The notes under the pieces were generated by a model, which had not been told where the DNA came from, ran no database searches, and saw only the letters and a list, made by a program, of their open reading frames with translations. From Crossiella cryophila (GTDB taxonomy: Bacteria > Actinomycetota > Actinomycetes > Mycobacteriales > Pseudonocardiaceae), in the NCBI RefSeq assembly GCF_014204915.1, contig NZ_JACHMH010000001.1, positions 4,551,501 through 4,615,500 on the forward strand: a DNA stretch of 64,000 bases. The letters are read 5' to 3'. The position numbers were made by a program, and so were the translations under genes. Below, in pieces: positions 16,064 through 24,435 of this stretch; position 1 is the stretch's first letter; every line of letters begins with the position of its first letter.

Positions 16064-17022
16064 AGGTCCTGGCCGTGCTGTCCCCGCACGTCGGCGGGGT
16101 GAAACTCAGCGGCATGATCGGCGCCGCGCTCGGCGAGGGCTTCGAGCTGACCGCGGTGGAGGAGACCGGGGCCGACCCGGTCGCGCTGCGCGAGGCCGAG
16201 ATCATCCTCAGCGCGCTGGCCCCGCTCACCGCCGAACACCTGGCCAAGGCGGACAACGTCAGGTTCGTGCAGGTCTCCAGCCACGGCTTCGACCACGTCG
16301 ACCTGGCCGCCGCCCGCGCCCGCGGCATCACCGTGTGCAACATCGGCTCCAGCGACGCCGAATCCCAGGACGTGGCCGAACAGGCGCTGTGCCTGATGCT
16401 CGCGCTGGCCAAACAACTCATCCCCGGCCACAACGCCCTCGCCAAGGGCGACTGGGCGCTGCCCCGGCTCCAGTTCAGCATCACCGAACTCTTCGGCAAG
16501 ACCCTGGGCATCGTCGGCTTCGGCGCCATCGGCCGCGAACTCGCCAAGCGCGCCAAGGCATTCGACCTGCGCCTGCTGTGCGCCACCCGACGTCCGCTCG
16601 ACCCGGAACTGGCCGCCCGGTTCGACATCACCGAGCGCCCGCTCGAGGACCTGCTCGCCGAGTCCGACTACGTCTCGCTGCACCTGCCGCTGTCCGAGGG
16701 CACCCGGCACCTGATCAACGCCGAGCGGCTGGCGCTGATGAAACCCACCGCGATCCTGATCAACACCTCCCGCGGCGCCCTGGTCGACCAGGACGCCCTG
16801 GCCGCCGCGCTCACCGCCGGCCGCCTCGGCGGAGCCGGTCTGGACGTCTTCGACCCCGAACCGCCACCCGCCGACCTGCCGCTGCTGCGCGCGCCCAACG
16901 TGGCCCTGTCCCCGCACGCGGGCGGGGTCACCAGGGAATCCATGCTGCGCATCGCCGCCGCGGCCCTGGACAACGTCCGCCGCTACGCCACCGGCCGGAC
17001 CCCGGCGGACATCGTGAGCTGA
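16060..17022 (+). CDS. D-2-hydroxyacid dehydrogenase (NAD-dependent)
   Basis: A 320-residue dehydrogenase. The Rossmann motif GFGAIGREL lies near residue 148, and the catalytic triad is visible as Arg in NTSRGALVD, Glu in DVFDPEPP and His in SPHAGG. It would interconvert a 2-keto acid and a D-2-hydroxy acid. The start overlaps the flavoenzyme stop by ATGA, so the two enzymes are translationally coupled; together they may process L- and D-forms of the same hydroxy acid through the keto acid. Exact substrate unknown. A hairpin with T-tract follows. Confidence 0.85.
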   Translation: MKVLAVLSPHVGGVKLSGMIGAALGEGFELTAVEETGADPVALREAEIILSALAPLTAEHLAKADNVRFVQVSSHGFDHVDLAAARARGITVCNIGSSDAESQDVAEQALCLMLALAKQLIPGHNALAKGDWALPRLQFSITELFGKTLGIVGFGAIGRELAKRAKAFDLRLLCATRRPLDPELAARFDITERPLEDLLAESDYVSLHLPLSEGTRHLINAERLALMKPTAILINTSRGALVDQDALAAALTAGRLGGAGLDVFDPEPPPADLPLLRAPNVALSPHAGGVTRESMLRIAAAALDNVRRYATGRTPADIVS

Positions 17023-17047
17023 CTGCCCGCTACAGCGGACAACAACG

Positions 17048-17079
17048 CCAGCGTGACCACGCTGGGCAAAAGGGTTTTT
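17048..17079 (+). terminator. Hairpin with T-tract after the kinase-dehydrogenase operon
   Basis: Arms CCAGCGTG and CACGCTGG (8 bp, perfect) separated by two bases, followed within 12 bases by GTTTTT. It lies 26 bp beyond the dehydrogenase stop and is the only intrinsic terminator in the window with a clear T-run. Confidence 0.7.
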
Positions 17080-17627
17080 GATGTCAAGCAAAGGAAAAGT
17101 CAGGCAACCACCGCCGCTGGACAACCCCTGACGGTCCCTCGCTCGCACCAATCCGGCACATCCGCATGCCCGCTCCCCGGGTGAACCATGCCCGTTTCAC
17201 GCCCGTTCCAGACAACGTTTTCTCATCCGGGCACCCCGGTACACAGTGGACAAACGCGGTGCGCCCCCGCCGCGGGTCGTAGACCACCCGGCCTCGATCG
17301 CACGACCCATCCGGCCCGCGGACGGCGACCGACTGCCCGATTTCCGCCCGCCCGGAGAGGTAAGCGTTTTCCAATACCGCACGAATCCACTCGTGTTGAT
17401 GCCCGAACGAACCACAAAGTGTGCCCGGCAAGATCGCAACTCCCCGCAAGTCGGTCGCTGCCGATCTGGACGACCTGATGGGAGACTGGCCAGGCGAAGG
17501 GGGGCTGAGCTGCGGCGCATTGTCCGTGCGGGATCGCAGATCCCCACCACAGGACGTGGTGACGCCCGACCGGTCCCTGGTATAGACCATTTGGGCGGTC
17601 GTGTCCGTGGTGCGAGGAGGCCCTGAG
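17080..17627. other. 548-bp stretch without a supportable gene
   Basis: Somewhat lower GC than its surroundings. Open frames on both strands have no recognisable domain, implausible composition and no good start signals. I see no repeat or structured element; it presumably holds the promoter of the small HTH gene at 17628. Confidence 0.5.
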
Positions 17628-17870
17628 ATGATGTTGCAGACGAGCCAGGCACAACGTCCGGCGGAGCTGACCGAGGAGCTGCTGGACGCACAGGCGCGGG
17701 CGCTGCTGTCGCTGATGCGGTCGGGCTGCACGGACGAGTCGATCGCCCGCCAGCTGGGCATCAGCCCGCGCACGGTGTTGCGCCGGATCCGCACCCTGAT
17801 GGACCGGGCGGGCTGTACCACCCGGTTCCAGCTAGGTTGTCACGCCCAGCGGCGGGGCTGGCTCACCTGA
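17628..17870 (+). CDS. Orphan LuxR-type helix-turn-helix protein
   Basis: An 80-residue protein made of little but a LuxR/GerE-type HTH: ARALLSLMRSGCTDESIARQLGISPRTVLRRIRTLMDRAG, spanning about residues 20-60. It lacks any receiver or sensor domain. The ATG at 17628 has a strong GAGGAGG 7 bases upstream, which decides the start over the GTG at 17601. It overlaps the convergent methyltransferase by 8 bases. Such short actinobacterial regulators usually have unknown targets. Confidence 0.78.
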   Translation: MMLQTSQAQRPAELTEELLDAQARALLSLMRSGCTDESIARQLGISPRTVLRRIRTLMDRAGCTTRFQLGCHAQRRGWLT

Positions 17871-18627
17871 TCGGTTTGGCCGCCTCGATCAGGAATCGGG
17901 TGGTGTGCGCCAGGAACGGTCCCTGCTCCTGGATCCGCTCGTGCAGCCGCCGCAGTGCCGGCAGGTAGCCGGTGACGGTGAACCCGGGCACCATCCAGAT
18001 CACCTTGCGCAGGAAGTAGATCACCGCGCCGATGTCGCGGAACTCGGTGCGCAGCGACTCCAGTCGCAGTTCGCGCACCACCAGTCCGGCGGCCTCCGCC
18101 GCGGCCTTGGCGTCATCGGGGTTCCGGCCGCTGCGCACTGATTCCGGTTGCGGGCCGAGGAAGTACTCCACCAGCTCGAACACGCTGGCCGGTCCGACCT
18201 GCTGGGAGAAGTAGGTCCCGCCGGGGGCCAGCACCCTGGCGATGTCGGTCCACCAGGTCGTCACCGGATGCCGGCTGACCACCAGGTCGAAGGTGTTGTC
18301 CGCGAACGGCAGCGGCGGTTCGTCGGCATCCAGCAGCACCCGCACGCCGCGTGGTTCGAGCAGGTCCCGTGCCTTGGCCAGGTTGGGTTCCCAGGACTCG
18401 GTGGCGAAGGTCCGCTCGGCCAGCCGCGGCACCCCGGCCAGGACCTCGCCGCCGCCGGTCTGGATGTCCAGTGCGGTGCGCGCGGCCGCCATCCGGTCAC
18501 CCATGGCGCGCTGGTAGCCCCAGGACGGGCGCTGCTCACTGGCCCGGCCGTCGAGCCAGGAGAAATCCCAGCCGTCCACCGAGACCTCGGCCGCCTCGGC
18601 CACCAGTTCGTCGAAACTCCGGTCCAT
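17863..18627 (-). CDS. Class I SAM-dependent methyltransferase
   Basis: A 254-residue methyltransferase. Motif I is degenerate (ALDIQTGGGEVL near residue 53 in place of D-x-G-x-G-x-G), followed by motif II VRVLLDADEPPLPFADNTFDLVVSRHPVTTWW and the post-motif VLAPGGTYFSQQVGP. Related actinobacterial proteins methylate small molecules or RNA; the substrate is not predictable. It is third in a leftward unit after the DGPF and ECF42 genes (49 bp gap), so it may be part of that sigma factor's regulon. Confidence 0.75.
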   Translation of the reverse strand: MDRSFDELVAEAAEVSVDGWDFSWLDGRASEQRPSWGYQRAMGDRMAAARTALDIQTGGGEVLAGVPRLAERTFATESWEPNLAKARDLLEPRGVRVLLDADEPPLPFADNTFDLVVSRHPVTTWWTDIARVLAPGGTYFSQQVGPASVFELVEYFLGPQPESVRSGRNPDDAKAAAEAAGLVVRELRLESLRTEFRDIGAVIYFLRKVIWMVPGFTVTGYLPALRRLHERIQEQGPFLAHTTRFLIEAAKPIR

Positions 18628-18676
18628 GTCGGCAGCCTGTCATCGGTTCCGGGATTCGGCGACCGGATAACCCGGC

Positions 18677-19951
18677 TCAGCCCAGTGCGGTGAGTTTGCC
18701 TGCCAGCACCGCCCGTTCCCGTTCGTTGCCGCACAACTCGACCGCCCGTTTGAGTTCCTCGCGTGCCTCCGCGGCACGCCCCAACCGGCTGAGCAGTTCG
18801 CCGCGCACGCTCGGCAGCAGGTGCGAGTGGGCCAGGGCCGCACCGGCGACCAGGTCGTCCACGATGGACAGTGCCGCCTCCGGGCCCTGCGCCATGGCCA
18901 CCGCGGCGGCCCGGTTGAGGTCGACCACGGGGGAGGGCGTGAGCTGCCCGAGTGCCTCGTAGAGCAGCACGATCCGTTCCCAGTCGGTGGCCGCGACCGA
19001 GTCGGCCACGGCGTGGCATTCGGCGATCGCGGCCTGCAACCCGTAGGCGCCCAGCCCCCGCCCGGCCTGTTCGGCGCGGGCCAGCGCGGCCCGGCCGCGG
19101 CGGATCGCGGCGTGGTCCCAGCGCCGCCGGTTCTGCTGCTCCAGCAGCACCGGTTCGCCGTCCGGGCCGGTGCGCGCGGGGAAACGGGCCGCGGTCAGTT
19201 CGAGCAGGGCCAGCAGCCCGTGCACCTCGGGGGCCTGCGGCATCAGCCGGGCCAGCACCCGGGCCAGCCGCTGTGCCTCACCGGCCAGGTCGAACCGGAT
19301 CACCTCGTCCCCGGAACTGGCCGAGGAGCCCTCGGTGAAGATCAGGTAGACCACGTTGAGCACCGACCCGATCCGCGCGGGCCACTCCTGCGCGGGCGGC
19401 ACCTCGAAGGGCACCCTGGCCGCGGCGAGGGTCTTCTTCGCCCTGGTGATCCTGGCCTGCACGGTCGCGGTCGGCACCAGGAACGCCTTGGCGATCTCGT
19501 CGCTGGTCAGACCGCCGACCACACGCAGGGTCAGGGTCACCCTGGCCTCCCTGGACAGCACCGGGTGGCAGGAGATGAACATCAGCGCGAGCACGTCGTC
19601 GTCGATCTGGTCCGGATCCCACAGCACGTCCTGGCCCTGCTCGACCGTGGTGCCCGCGTACGCCCCGCCCTCGCCGAGGCCGTGCGCGAGGGCGGCGTAG
19701 CGCTCGTCCAGGGCGGAGCGCCGCCGGTAGCCGTCGATGGCCCGGCGCTTGCCCACGGTGAGCAGCCACCCGGCCGGGTTGCGCGGCACGCCCTCGCGCG
19801 GCCAGGTCACCAGCGCCTCGGCCAGTGCTTCCTGGGCGAGGTCCTCGGCCAGCGCGAAATCGCCGGTGCTCCTGGCAAGGGCACCGACGATCCGCGCCGA
19901 CTCGATCCGCCAGACCGCCGCCACGGCCTCGCGACCGGTCGGATCAGCCAT
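18677..19951 (-). CDS. ECF sigma factor of group ECF42 with C-terminal TPR-like extension
   Basis: A 424-residue protein. The N-terminal half has sigma region 2 (FALAEDLAQEALAEALVTWP, NPAGWLLTVGKRRAIDGYRR) and region 4 (LTLRVVGGLTSDEIAKAFLVPTATVQARITRAKKTL). The second half from about 200 is a long helical extension with paired-helix repeats (ELLSRLGRAAEAREELKRAVEL) as in ECF42 proteins, where it is needed for activity. Length agrees with the group (about 400-430). No anti-sigma factor is adjacent; instead the DGPF-domain gene lies 15 bp upstream, the standard ECF42 partner. Confidence 0.88.
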   Translation of the reverse strand: MADPTGREAVAAVWRIESARIVGALARSTGDFALAEDLAQEALAEALVTWPREGVPRNPAGWLLTVGKRRAIDGYRRRSALDERYAALAHGLGEGGAYAGTTVEQGQDVLWDPDQIDDDVLALMFISCHPVLSREARVTLTLRVVGGLTSDEIAKAFLVPTATVQARITRAKKTLAAARVPFEVPPAQEWPARIGSVLNVVYLIFTEGSSASSGDEVIRFDLAGEAQRLARVLARLMPQAPEVHGLLALLELTAARFPARTGPDGEPVLLEQQNRRRWDHAAIRRGRAALARAEQAGRGLGAYGLQAAIAECHAVADSVAATDWERIVLLYEALGQLTPSPVVDLNRAAAVAMAQGPEAALSIVDDLVAGAALAHSHLLPSVRGELLSRLGRAAEAREELKRAVELCGNERERAVLAGKLTALG

Positions 19952-19966
19952 GTCGGGTCGTCCCGA

Positions 19967-20383
19967 TCAGAGCTGGCCGGTGGCCTCGCGCCACGCCCGC
20001 TCCTTCTGGATCCACTCGTTGTCCTGCGGGAACTCATCGATCGAGGTCACCCGGCGGATCTCGGCCTTGGCGCCCGGCCCGGCCAGCGGGGCCCGCCGCG
20101 CCCACTCCACGGCCTCCTCGCGGGAGGCCACGTTGAGGATCCAGAACCCGCCGAACAGCTCCTTGGTCTCCCCGTACGGCCCGTCGGTGACCACCGGCGG
20201 CTCGGCCGAGTAGTCCACCACCACGCCGCCCTCGGGGTCTAGCCCCTCGGCCGCGACCAGGATCCCGGCCCGGACCATGTCGTCGTTGAACTTGCCCATC
20301 GATTCCATGATCTCGGTGAAGTCGATGTTCTCGAACGCGGCGACGGTCTCGTCGGTGGCCCGCATGATCAGCATGTACTTCAT
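19967..20383 (-). CDS. DGPF-domain (YCII-like) protein
   Basis: A 138-residue protein starting MKYMLIMRATDET and containing the name-giving motif TDGPYGETKELFGGFWILNVASREEAVEWA. YCII/DGPF proteins adopt a ferredoxin-like fold; those linked to ECF42 sigma factors are regulated by them and their molecular role is unknown. It is the first gene of the unit and has a candidate ECF42 promoter upstream. Confidence 0.87.
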   Translation of the reverse strand: MKYMLIMRATDETVAAFENIDFTEIMESMGKFNDDMVRAGILVAAEGLDPEGGVVVDYSAEPPVVTDGPYGETKELFGGFWILNVASREEAVEWARRAPLAGPGAKAEIRRVTSIDEFPQDNEWIQKERAWREATGQL

Positions 20384-20437
20384 GGTGGTGTGCTCCCTGG
20401 TCGCTCCGGGCCCGCCTGCCGGGCCCGTTCACCCCTA

Positions 20438-20466
20438 GGTCGAACGGCTCGGGCCACGGATCGACA
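20438..20466 (-). promoter_or_regulatory. Candidate ECF42-type promoter for the DGPF-sigma operon
   Basis: On the minus strand TGTCGA (20461-20466) is followed after 18 bases by CGACC (20438-20442), 55 bp upstream of the DGPF start codon. TGTCGA at -35 with CGA at -10 is what I recall for ECF42-type targets, so autoregulation is likely. The spacing and assignment are by eye. Confidence 0.45.
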
Positions 20467-20557
20467 GACCCGCCGAACTTTTCCCAAAAAACTTCTCCGC
20501 AGCCTACGACGGGCCCGCTGACCTGGCCCGGCAGGCCGCTGGGCGAGGATAGGACCC

Positions 20558-21697
20558 ATGGTCACCATCCCGATCACCGCCGAACTGCTCCGCGGCGCGC
20601 TGGACCTGGAGCGCACCGCGCACGGTCTGCTGCCGCACCGCCTGCCCGCCTGGGCCCGCGCGCAGAACACCGACGGTCAGCTGGCCATGGCGCAGTCCCA
20701 GCCGTCCGGGGTGCGCCTGGTCTTCCGCACCGCGGCCACCGAGATCGAACTGGACGTGCTGCGCACCCAGGTCGTCGCCGAGGGCGCGCCGCCGCGGCCG
20801 GACGGCGTGTACGACCTGCTGGTCAACGGCGCACTCGCGGCGCAGGTCAGCGCCTCCGGCGGCAACCTGCTGACCCTGGACATGCTCACCGGCGCGGCGC
20901 AACTCGTCCCCGGCCCGGTCGGCACCGTGCACATCACCGGCCTGGCCGCGGAGCCGAAGCAGGTCGAGATCTGGCTGCCGCACCGGGAGCGCACCGAGCT
21001 GGTCGCGCTGCGCGCCAACGCCCCGGTCGAGCCCAGTTCGAGCACCCGCCGGACCTGGCTGCACCACGGCAGTTCGATCAGCCACGGCTCGGACGCGGCC
21101 AGTCCCAGCACCACCTGGCCCGCGGTGGCCGCGGCGCACGGCCGGGTCGAGCTGATCAACCTGGGTTTCAGCGGCAGCGCGCTGCTGGACCCGTTCGTGG
21201 CCAGGACCATCCGGGACACCCCGGCCGCGCTGATCAGCCTCAAGCTCGGCATCAACCTGGTCAACCACGACGTGATGCGGCTGCGGGCCTTCGGACCGGC
21301 GGTGCACGGGTTCCTGGACACCATCCGCGAGGGGCAGCCGGACACCCCGCTGCTGGTGGTCTCGCCGATCCTGTGCCCGATCCACGAGCACACCCCCGGC
21401 CCCTGCCTGCCGGAGGTCAGCGACGGGGAGCTGAAGTTCCGGGCCACCGGCGAACCCGGTCCCGGCAAACTGACCCTGACCGTCATCCGGGAGGAACTGG
21501 CCCGCATCACCACCGAGCGCGCCGCCACGGACCCGAACCTGTACTACCTGGACGGCCGCGAGCTGTACGGCGAGGCCGATCTGGCCGAACTGCCGCTGCC
21601 GGATGACCTGCACCCGGACGCCGCCACCCACCAGCGCATCGGCGACCGCTTCGGCAAGCTCGCCTTCGACTCAGCCTGGGCGGGCGATCACTCCTGA
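20558..21697 (+). CDS. SGNH/GDSL-family hydrolase
   Basis: A 379-residue protein with an N-terminal beta-sandwich-like part (residues 1-160) and a C-terminal SGNH hydrolase. Block I is HHGSSISHG (nucleophile Ser), block II LGFSGSALLDP (Gly), block III KLGINLVNHD (Asn), and block V DDLHPDAATH (Asp and His). No signal peptide is seen. Such two-domain enzymes act as carbohydrate or acyl esterases; the substrate is not evident. It is a single gene, convergent with the cupin gene; the 3' ends overlap by 10 bases. Confidence 0.82.
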   Translation: MVTIPITAELLRGALDLERTAHGLLPHRLPAWARAQNTDGQLAMAQSQPSGVRLVFRTAATEIELDVLRTQVVAEGAPPRPDGVYDLLVNGALAAQVSASGGNLLTLDMLTGAAQLVPGPVGTVHITGLAAEPKQVEIWLPHRERTELVALRANAPVEPSSSTRRTWLHHGSSISHGSDAASPSTTWPAVAAAHGRVELINLGFSGSALLDPFVARTIRDTPAALISLKLGINLVNHDVMRLRAFGPAVHGFLDTIREGQPDTPLLVVSPILCPIHEHTPGPCLPEVSDGELKFRATGEPGPGKLTLTVIREELARITTERAATDPNLYYLDGRELYGEADLAELPLPDDLHPDAATHQRIGDRFGKLAFDSAWAGDHS

Positions 21698-22140
21698 GGT
21701 GAGAGCCGCCGGATCTCCTCGGCGAACTCCGGGTAGGCCACCAGGAGTTCGTCGCCGGAGGGGAAGTCGATGACGTCGTCGGTGTAGGGCGGGGCCATGA
21801 ACGTGCCCAGCAGCGACCAGTCGCCGATCGGCTCGCTGGCCTGCCACACCCCGGCCGGCACCACCACCTGCGGTCGCTGCCCGGCGGCCAGGTCCAGGCC
21901 GAGCACCGGTTGCTCGACCCGGCCGCCGGGGTGCAGCAGCAACATCCGCGCCGGCGAACCGGCGTGGTAGCTGAACACCTCCGGGTGTTTGAGCCGGTGC
22001 AGCGCGGAGAATCCGCCGCCGCTCATCAGGTAGTAGATGCCGGTGCCGTTCTCGGTCCGCCAGGTCTGCGCCCAGAAACCACCCTCCACCGGCAGCGGCC
22101 GCAGCCCGAGTTCCGCGATGATCTGTTCCGGAGTGAGCAC
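21688..22140 (-). CDS. Cupin_5 (DUF985) family protein
   Basis: A 150-residue cupin: LTPEQIIAELGLRPLPVEGGFWAQTWR, the first barrel motif YYLMSGGGFSALHRLKHPEVFSYHAG, and VVVPAGVWQASEPIGDWSLLGTFMAPPY with the terminal DFPSGDELLVAYPE. DUF985 proteins are small metal- or sugar-binding cupins of uncertain function. The GTG at 22140, preceded by AAGGAC, is chosen because it starts right before the domain and 8 bp after the SDR stop, giving an SDR-cupin operon. Confidence 0.82.
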   Translation of the reverse strand: MLTPEQIIAELGLRPLPVEGGFWAQTWRTENGTGIYYLMSGGGFSALHRLKHPEVFSYHAGSPARMLLLHPGGRVEQPVLGLDLAAGQRPQVVVPAGVWQASEPIGDWSLLGTFMAPPYTDDVIDFPSGDELLVAYPEFAEEIRRLSPQE

Positions 22141-22148
22141 CTGAGTCC

Positions 22149-22907
22149 TTACCAGTTCGGGTGAGCGGACATTCCGCCGTCGACAACGAGATTCTGCCCG
22201 GAAATCCAGGACGCCAACCGTGAGGCCAGGAACACGCAGGCGTTGCCCACGTCCTCGGCCTGCCCCAGGCGGGTCAGCGGCGCGGCCTGTTCCCACCGTG
22301 CCACACCCTCCGGCCACTGCTCGGCGAGTCCGTCCCGGTGCAGCAGGCCGGGGCTGACCGCGTTCACCCGCACCCCGAGCGGCCCGTACTCCAGCGCGGC
22401 GGCCCTGGTCTGCATCAGCAGCCCGGCCTTGGCGGTGCTGTAGTGCGCGTGCCCGAACGCGGGCTGACTGCCCTCGATCGAGGCGATGTTGATCACCGAA
22501 CTCCCGGGTTCCATGTGTTTCACCGCGAGGCTGGTGGTCAGGAACACCGCGTCCAGGTTGGTGCCCAGCACCTCGCGCCACTGCTCGAAAGTCATCTCCG
22601 GCAACGGTTGCACCGGTTGCACGGCCGCGTTGTTCACCAGCGTGTCCAGCCGTCCGAAATGGTCCACAGTGGACTCGACCAGGTGGCCCACCTGCTCGGG
22701 CGACAACAGGTCGGCCGGCAGTGCCAGTGCCTCCGTGCCCAGCTCGCGGAGTTCGGCGACCAGCGCGTGCGCGGCCCCGACACTGGCGCGGTAGTGCACG
22801 GCCACCGCGGCACCCGCCTCGGCGAAGCGCCTGGCCAGTCCGTGGCCGAGGCCGCCGGCCGCGCCGGTGATCAGGACGGCGGTGCCGGAGAGATCGGGAA
22901 GGGTCAC
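22149..22907 (-). CDS. Short-chain dehydrogenase/reductase
   Basis: A 252-residue classical SDR. The cofactor motif is TGAAGGLGHGLA near residue 13, NNAAV marks the central sheet, catalytic Ser is in INIASIEG and the Tyr-Lys pair in YSTAKAG. The basic residue after the second strand (HYRAS) favours NADPH. The C-terminal end LVVDGGMSAHPNW is typical. The GTG at 22907 (VTLPDLSG) fits the family start. Substrate unknown; it is the first gene of a unit with the cupin and divergent from pntAA. Confidence 0.85.
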   Translation of the reverse strand: MTLPDLSGTAVLITGAAGGLGHGLARRFAEAGAAVAVHYRASVGAAHALVAELRELGTEALALPADLLSPEQVGHLVESTVDHFGRLDTLVNNAAVQPVQPLPEMTFEQWREVLGTNLDAVFLTTSLAVKHMEPGSSVINIASIEGSQPAFGHAHYSTAKAGLLMQTRAAALEYGPLGVRVNAVSPGLLHRDGLAEQWPEGVARWEQAAPLTRLGQAEDVGNACVFLASRLASWISGQNLVVDGGMSAHPNW

Positions 22908-23074
22908 GAACCGACCGTATCGGCTACGGCCGTCCGAGTGGATCCGGTTGCCCTCAGTGATCGCCGACAGGCCTGGAAGTCGCTGACCAGGGGGGTTCTG
23001 GCGGTCGTCAAGGGTCAATACGGTGAAGAGCACAATGTGGTCCAGATCACCGTACGTCCGTTACGGTTGGCCGC

Positions 23075-24148
23075 GTGAAGGTCGGCGTACCCGCAGAGTC
23101 GCGGGCCGGCGAACGCAGGGTCGCCTGTCTTCCAGGGACGGTTCCCCTGCTCACCGGCGCGGGACTCACCGTGCTCGTGCAGTCCGGCGCCGGCCACCAT
23201 GCCTGCGCATCCGACGATGACTACCGCGCCGCAGGCGCCCAGATCGCCGACGACCTCGGCGCGGCCGACCTGCTGATCGGCGTGCAACCCCCCGATCCCG
23301 CCGACACCCGGGCCGGGATCACCACCGTCAGCCTGTCCGCGCCGGCACCGGAGGCGCTGGAGGCGTTGCGGGACAAGGGCATCACCGCCTACAGCCTCGC
23401 CCTGCTGCCGCGCATCACCAGGGCCCAGGGCATGGACGCCCTGTCCTCCCAGGCACTGGTGGCCGGGTATCGGGCGGTTCTGCTCGCCGCGGAACGACTT
23501 CCGCGCTTCCTGCCCATGTTCACCACCGCCGCCGGCACCATCGCCCCGGCCAAGGTCCTGGTGCTGGGCGCCGGGGTCGCCGGTCTGCAGGCGATCGCGA
23601 CCGCGCGCCGGCTGGGGGCGGTGGTCTCCGCCTACGACGTGCGCGCCGCCGCGGCCGAGGAGGTGCGCAGCCTGGGCGCCAGATTCCTCGAACTCGACCT
23701 CGGCAGCCAGGACGGCGCGGGCGGCTACGCCAAGGCCCAGTCCGAGGATTTCCTGACCAGGCAACGGGAACTGCTCACCACCGCGGTCGCCGCCGCGGAC
23801 GTGGTGCTCACCACCGCGGCCGTGCCGGGCAAACGCGCGCCGGTGCTGGTCACCGCGGACATGGTGGCCGGGATGACCCCCGGCTCGGTGCTGGTGGACC
23901 TGGCCGCGGAATCCGGCGGCAACTGCGAGCTTTCCGTCGCCGGGCAGGAGATCCGGCACGGCGAGGTGACCGTGCTCGGCGCGCTCAACCTGCCCAGCGG
24001 CATGCCCGCGCACGCCAGTGCGCTCTACGCGCGCAACATGGCCAACTTCGTCCGGCACCTGATCGCCGACGGCGAGCTGCGCACCGAAGCCCTCGACGAC
24101 GAGATCCTGGGCAGTTGCCGCGTCACCGGGACCAGGGAGGCGACATGA
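23075..24148 (+). CDS. pntAA: NAD(P) transhydrogenase subunit alpha part 1 (NAD-binding)
   Basis: A 357-residue soluble subunit that binds NAD(H) in proton-translocating transhydrogenase. The N-terminal EKR-type start MKVGVPAESRAGERRVA, the mobile-loop/RQD area (KAQSEDFLTRQRELL) and the dinucleotide fold VLVLGAGVAGLQAIATARRLGA are visible. GTG start. Followed by pntAB and pntB with four-base overlaps; the three-gene split is the usual arrangement in actinobacteria, in contrast to two genes in enterics. The complex makes NADPH at the expense of the proton gradient. Confidence 0.93.
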   Translation: MKVGVPAESRAGERRVACLPGTVPLLTGAGLTVLVQSGAGHHACASDDDYRAAGAQIADDLGAADLLIGVQPPDPADTRAGITTVSLSAPAPEALEALRDKGITAYSLALLPRITRAQGMDALSSQALVAGYRAVLLAAERLPRFLPMFTTAAGTIAPAKVLVLGAGVAGLQAIATARRLGAVVSAYDVRAAAAEEVRSLGARFLELDLGSQDGAGGYAKAQSEDFLTRQRELLTTAVAAADVVLTTAAVPGKRAPVLVTADMVAGMTPGSVLVDLAAESGGNCELSVAGQEIRHGEVTVLGALNLPSGMPAHASALYARNMANFVRHLIADGELRTEALDDEILGSCRVTGTREAT

Positions 24149-24435
24149 CGGGCGAGATCAGTCTGCTGACCATCTTCGTGCTGTCGGTCTTCGTCGGGTT
24201 CGAGGTGGTCTCCAAGGTGGCCGCCATCCTGCACACCCCGCTGATGTCCGGCGCGAACGCCATCCACGGCGTCATCCTGGTCGGCGCGATCCTGGTGGCG
24301 GGCAAGGCGGAGAGCACCGTGGAACTGGTCCTCGCACTGCTCGCGGTGGTCTTCGCCACCGTCAACGTGGTCGGCGGTTTCGTGGCCACCGACCGGATGC
24401 TGAGCATGTTCAGCGGCAAGGAGCGCAGGCGATGA
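24145..24435 (+). CDS. pntAB: NAD(P) transhydrogenase subunit alpha part 2 (membrane)
   Basis: A 96-residue membrane subunit with three hydrophobic segments: ISLLTIFVLSVFVGFEVVSKV, IHGVILVGAILVAG and LVLALLAVVFATVNVVGGFV. The VSKVAAILHTPLMSGANAIHG segment is highly conserved in this subunit. ATG overlaps the pntAA stop, and its own stop overlaps the pntB start, giving strict co-translation. Confidence 0.93.
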   Translation: MTGEISLLTIFVLSVFVGFEVVSKVAAILHTPLMSGANAIHGVILVGAILVAGKAESTVELVLALLAVVFATVNVVGGFVATDRMLSMFSGKERRR

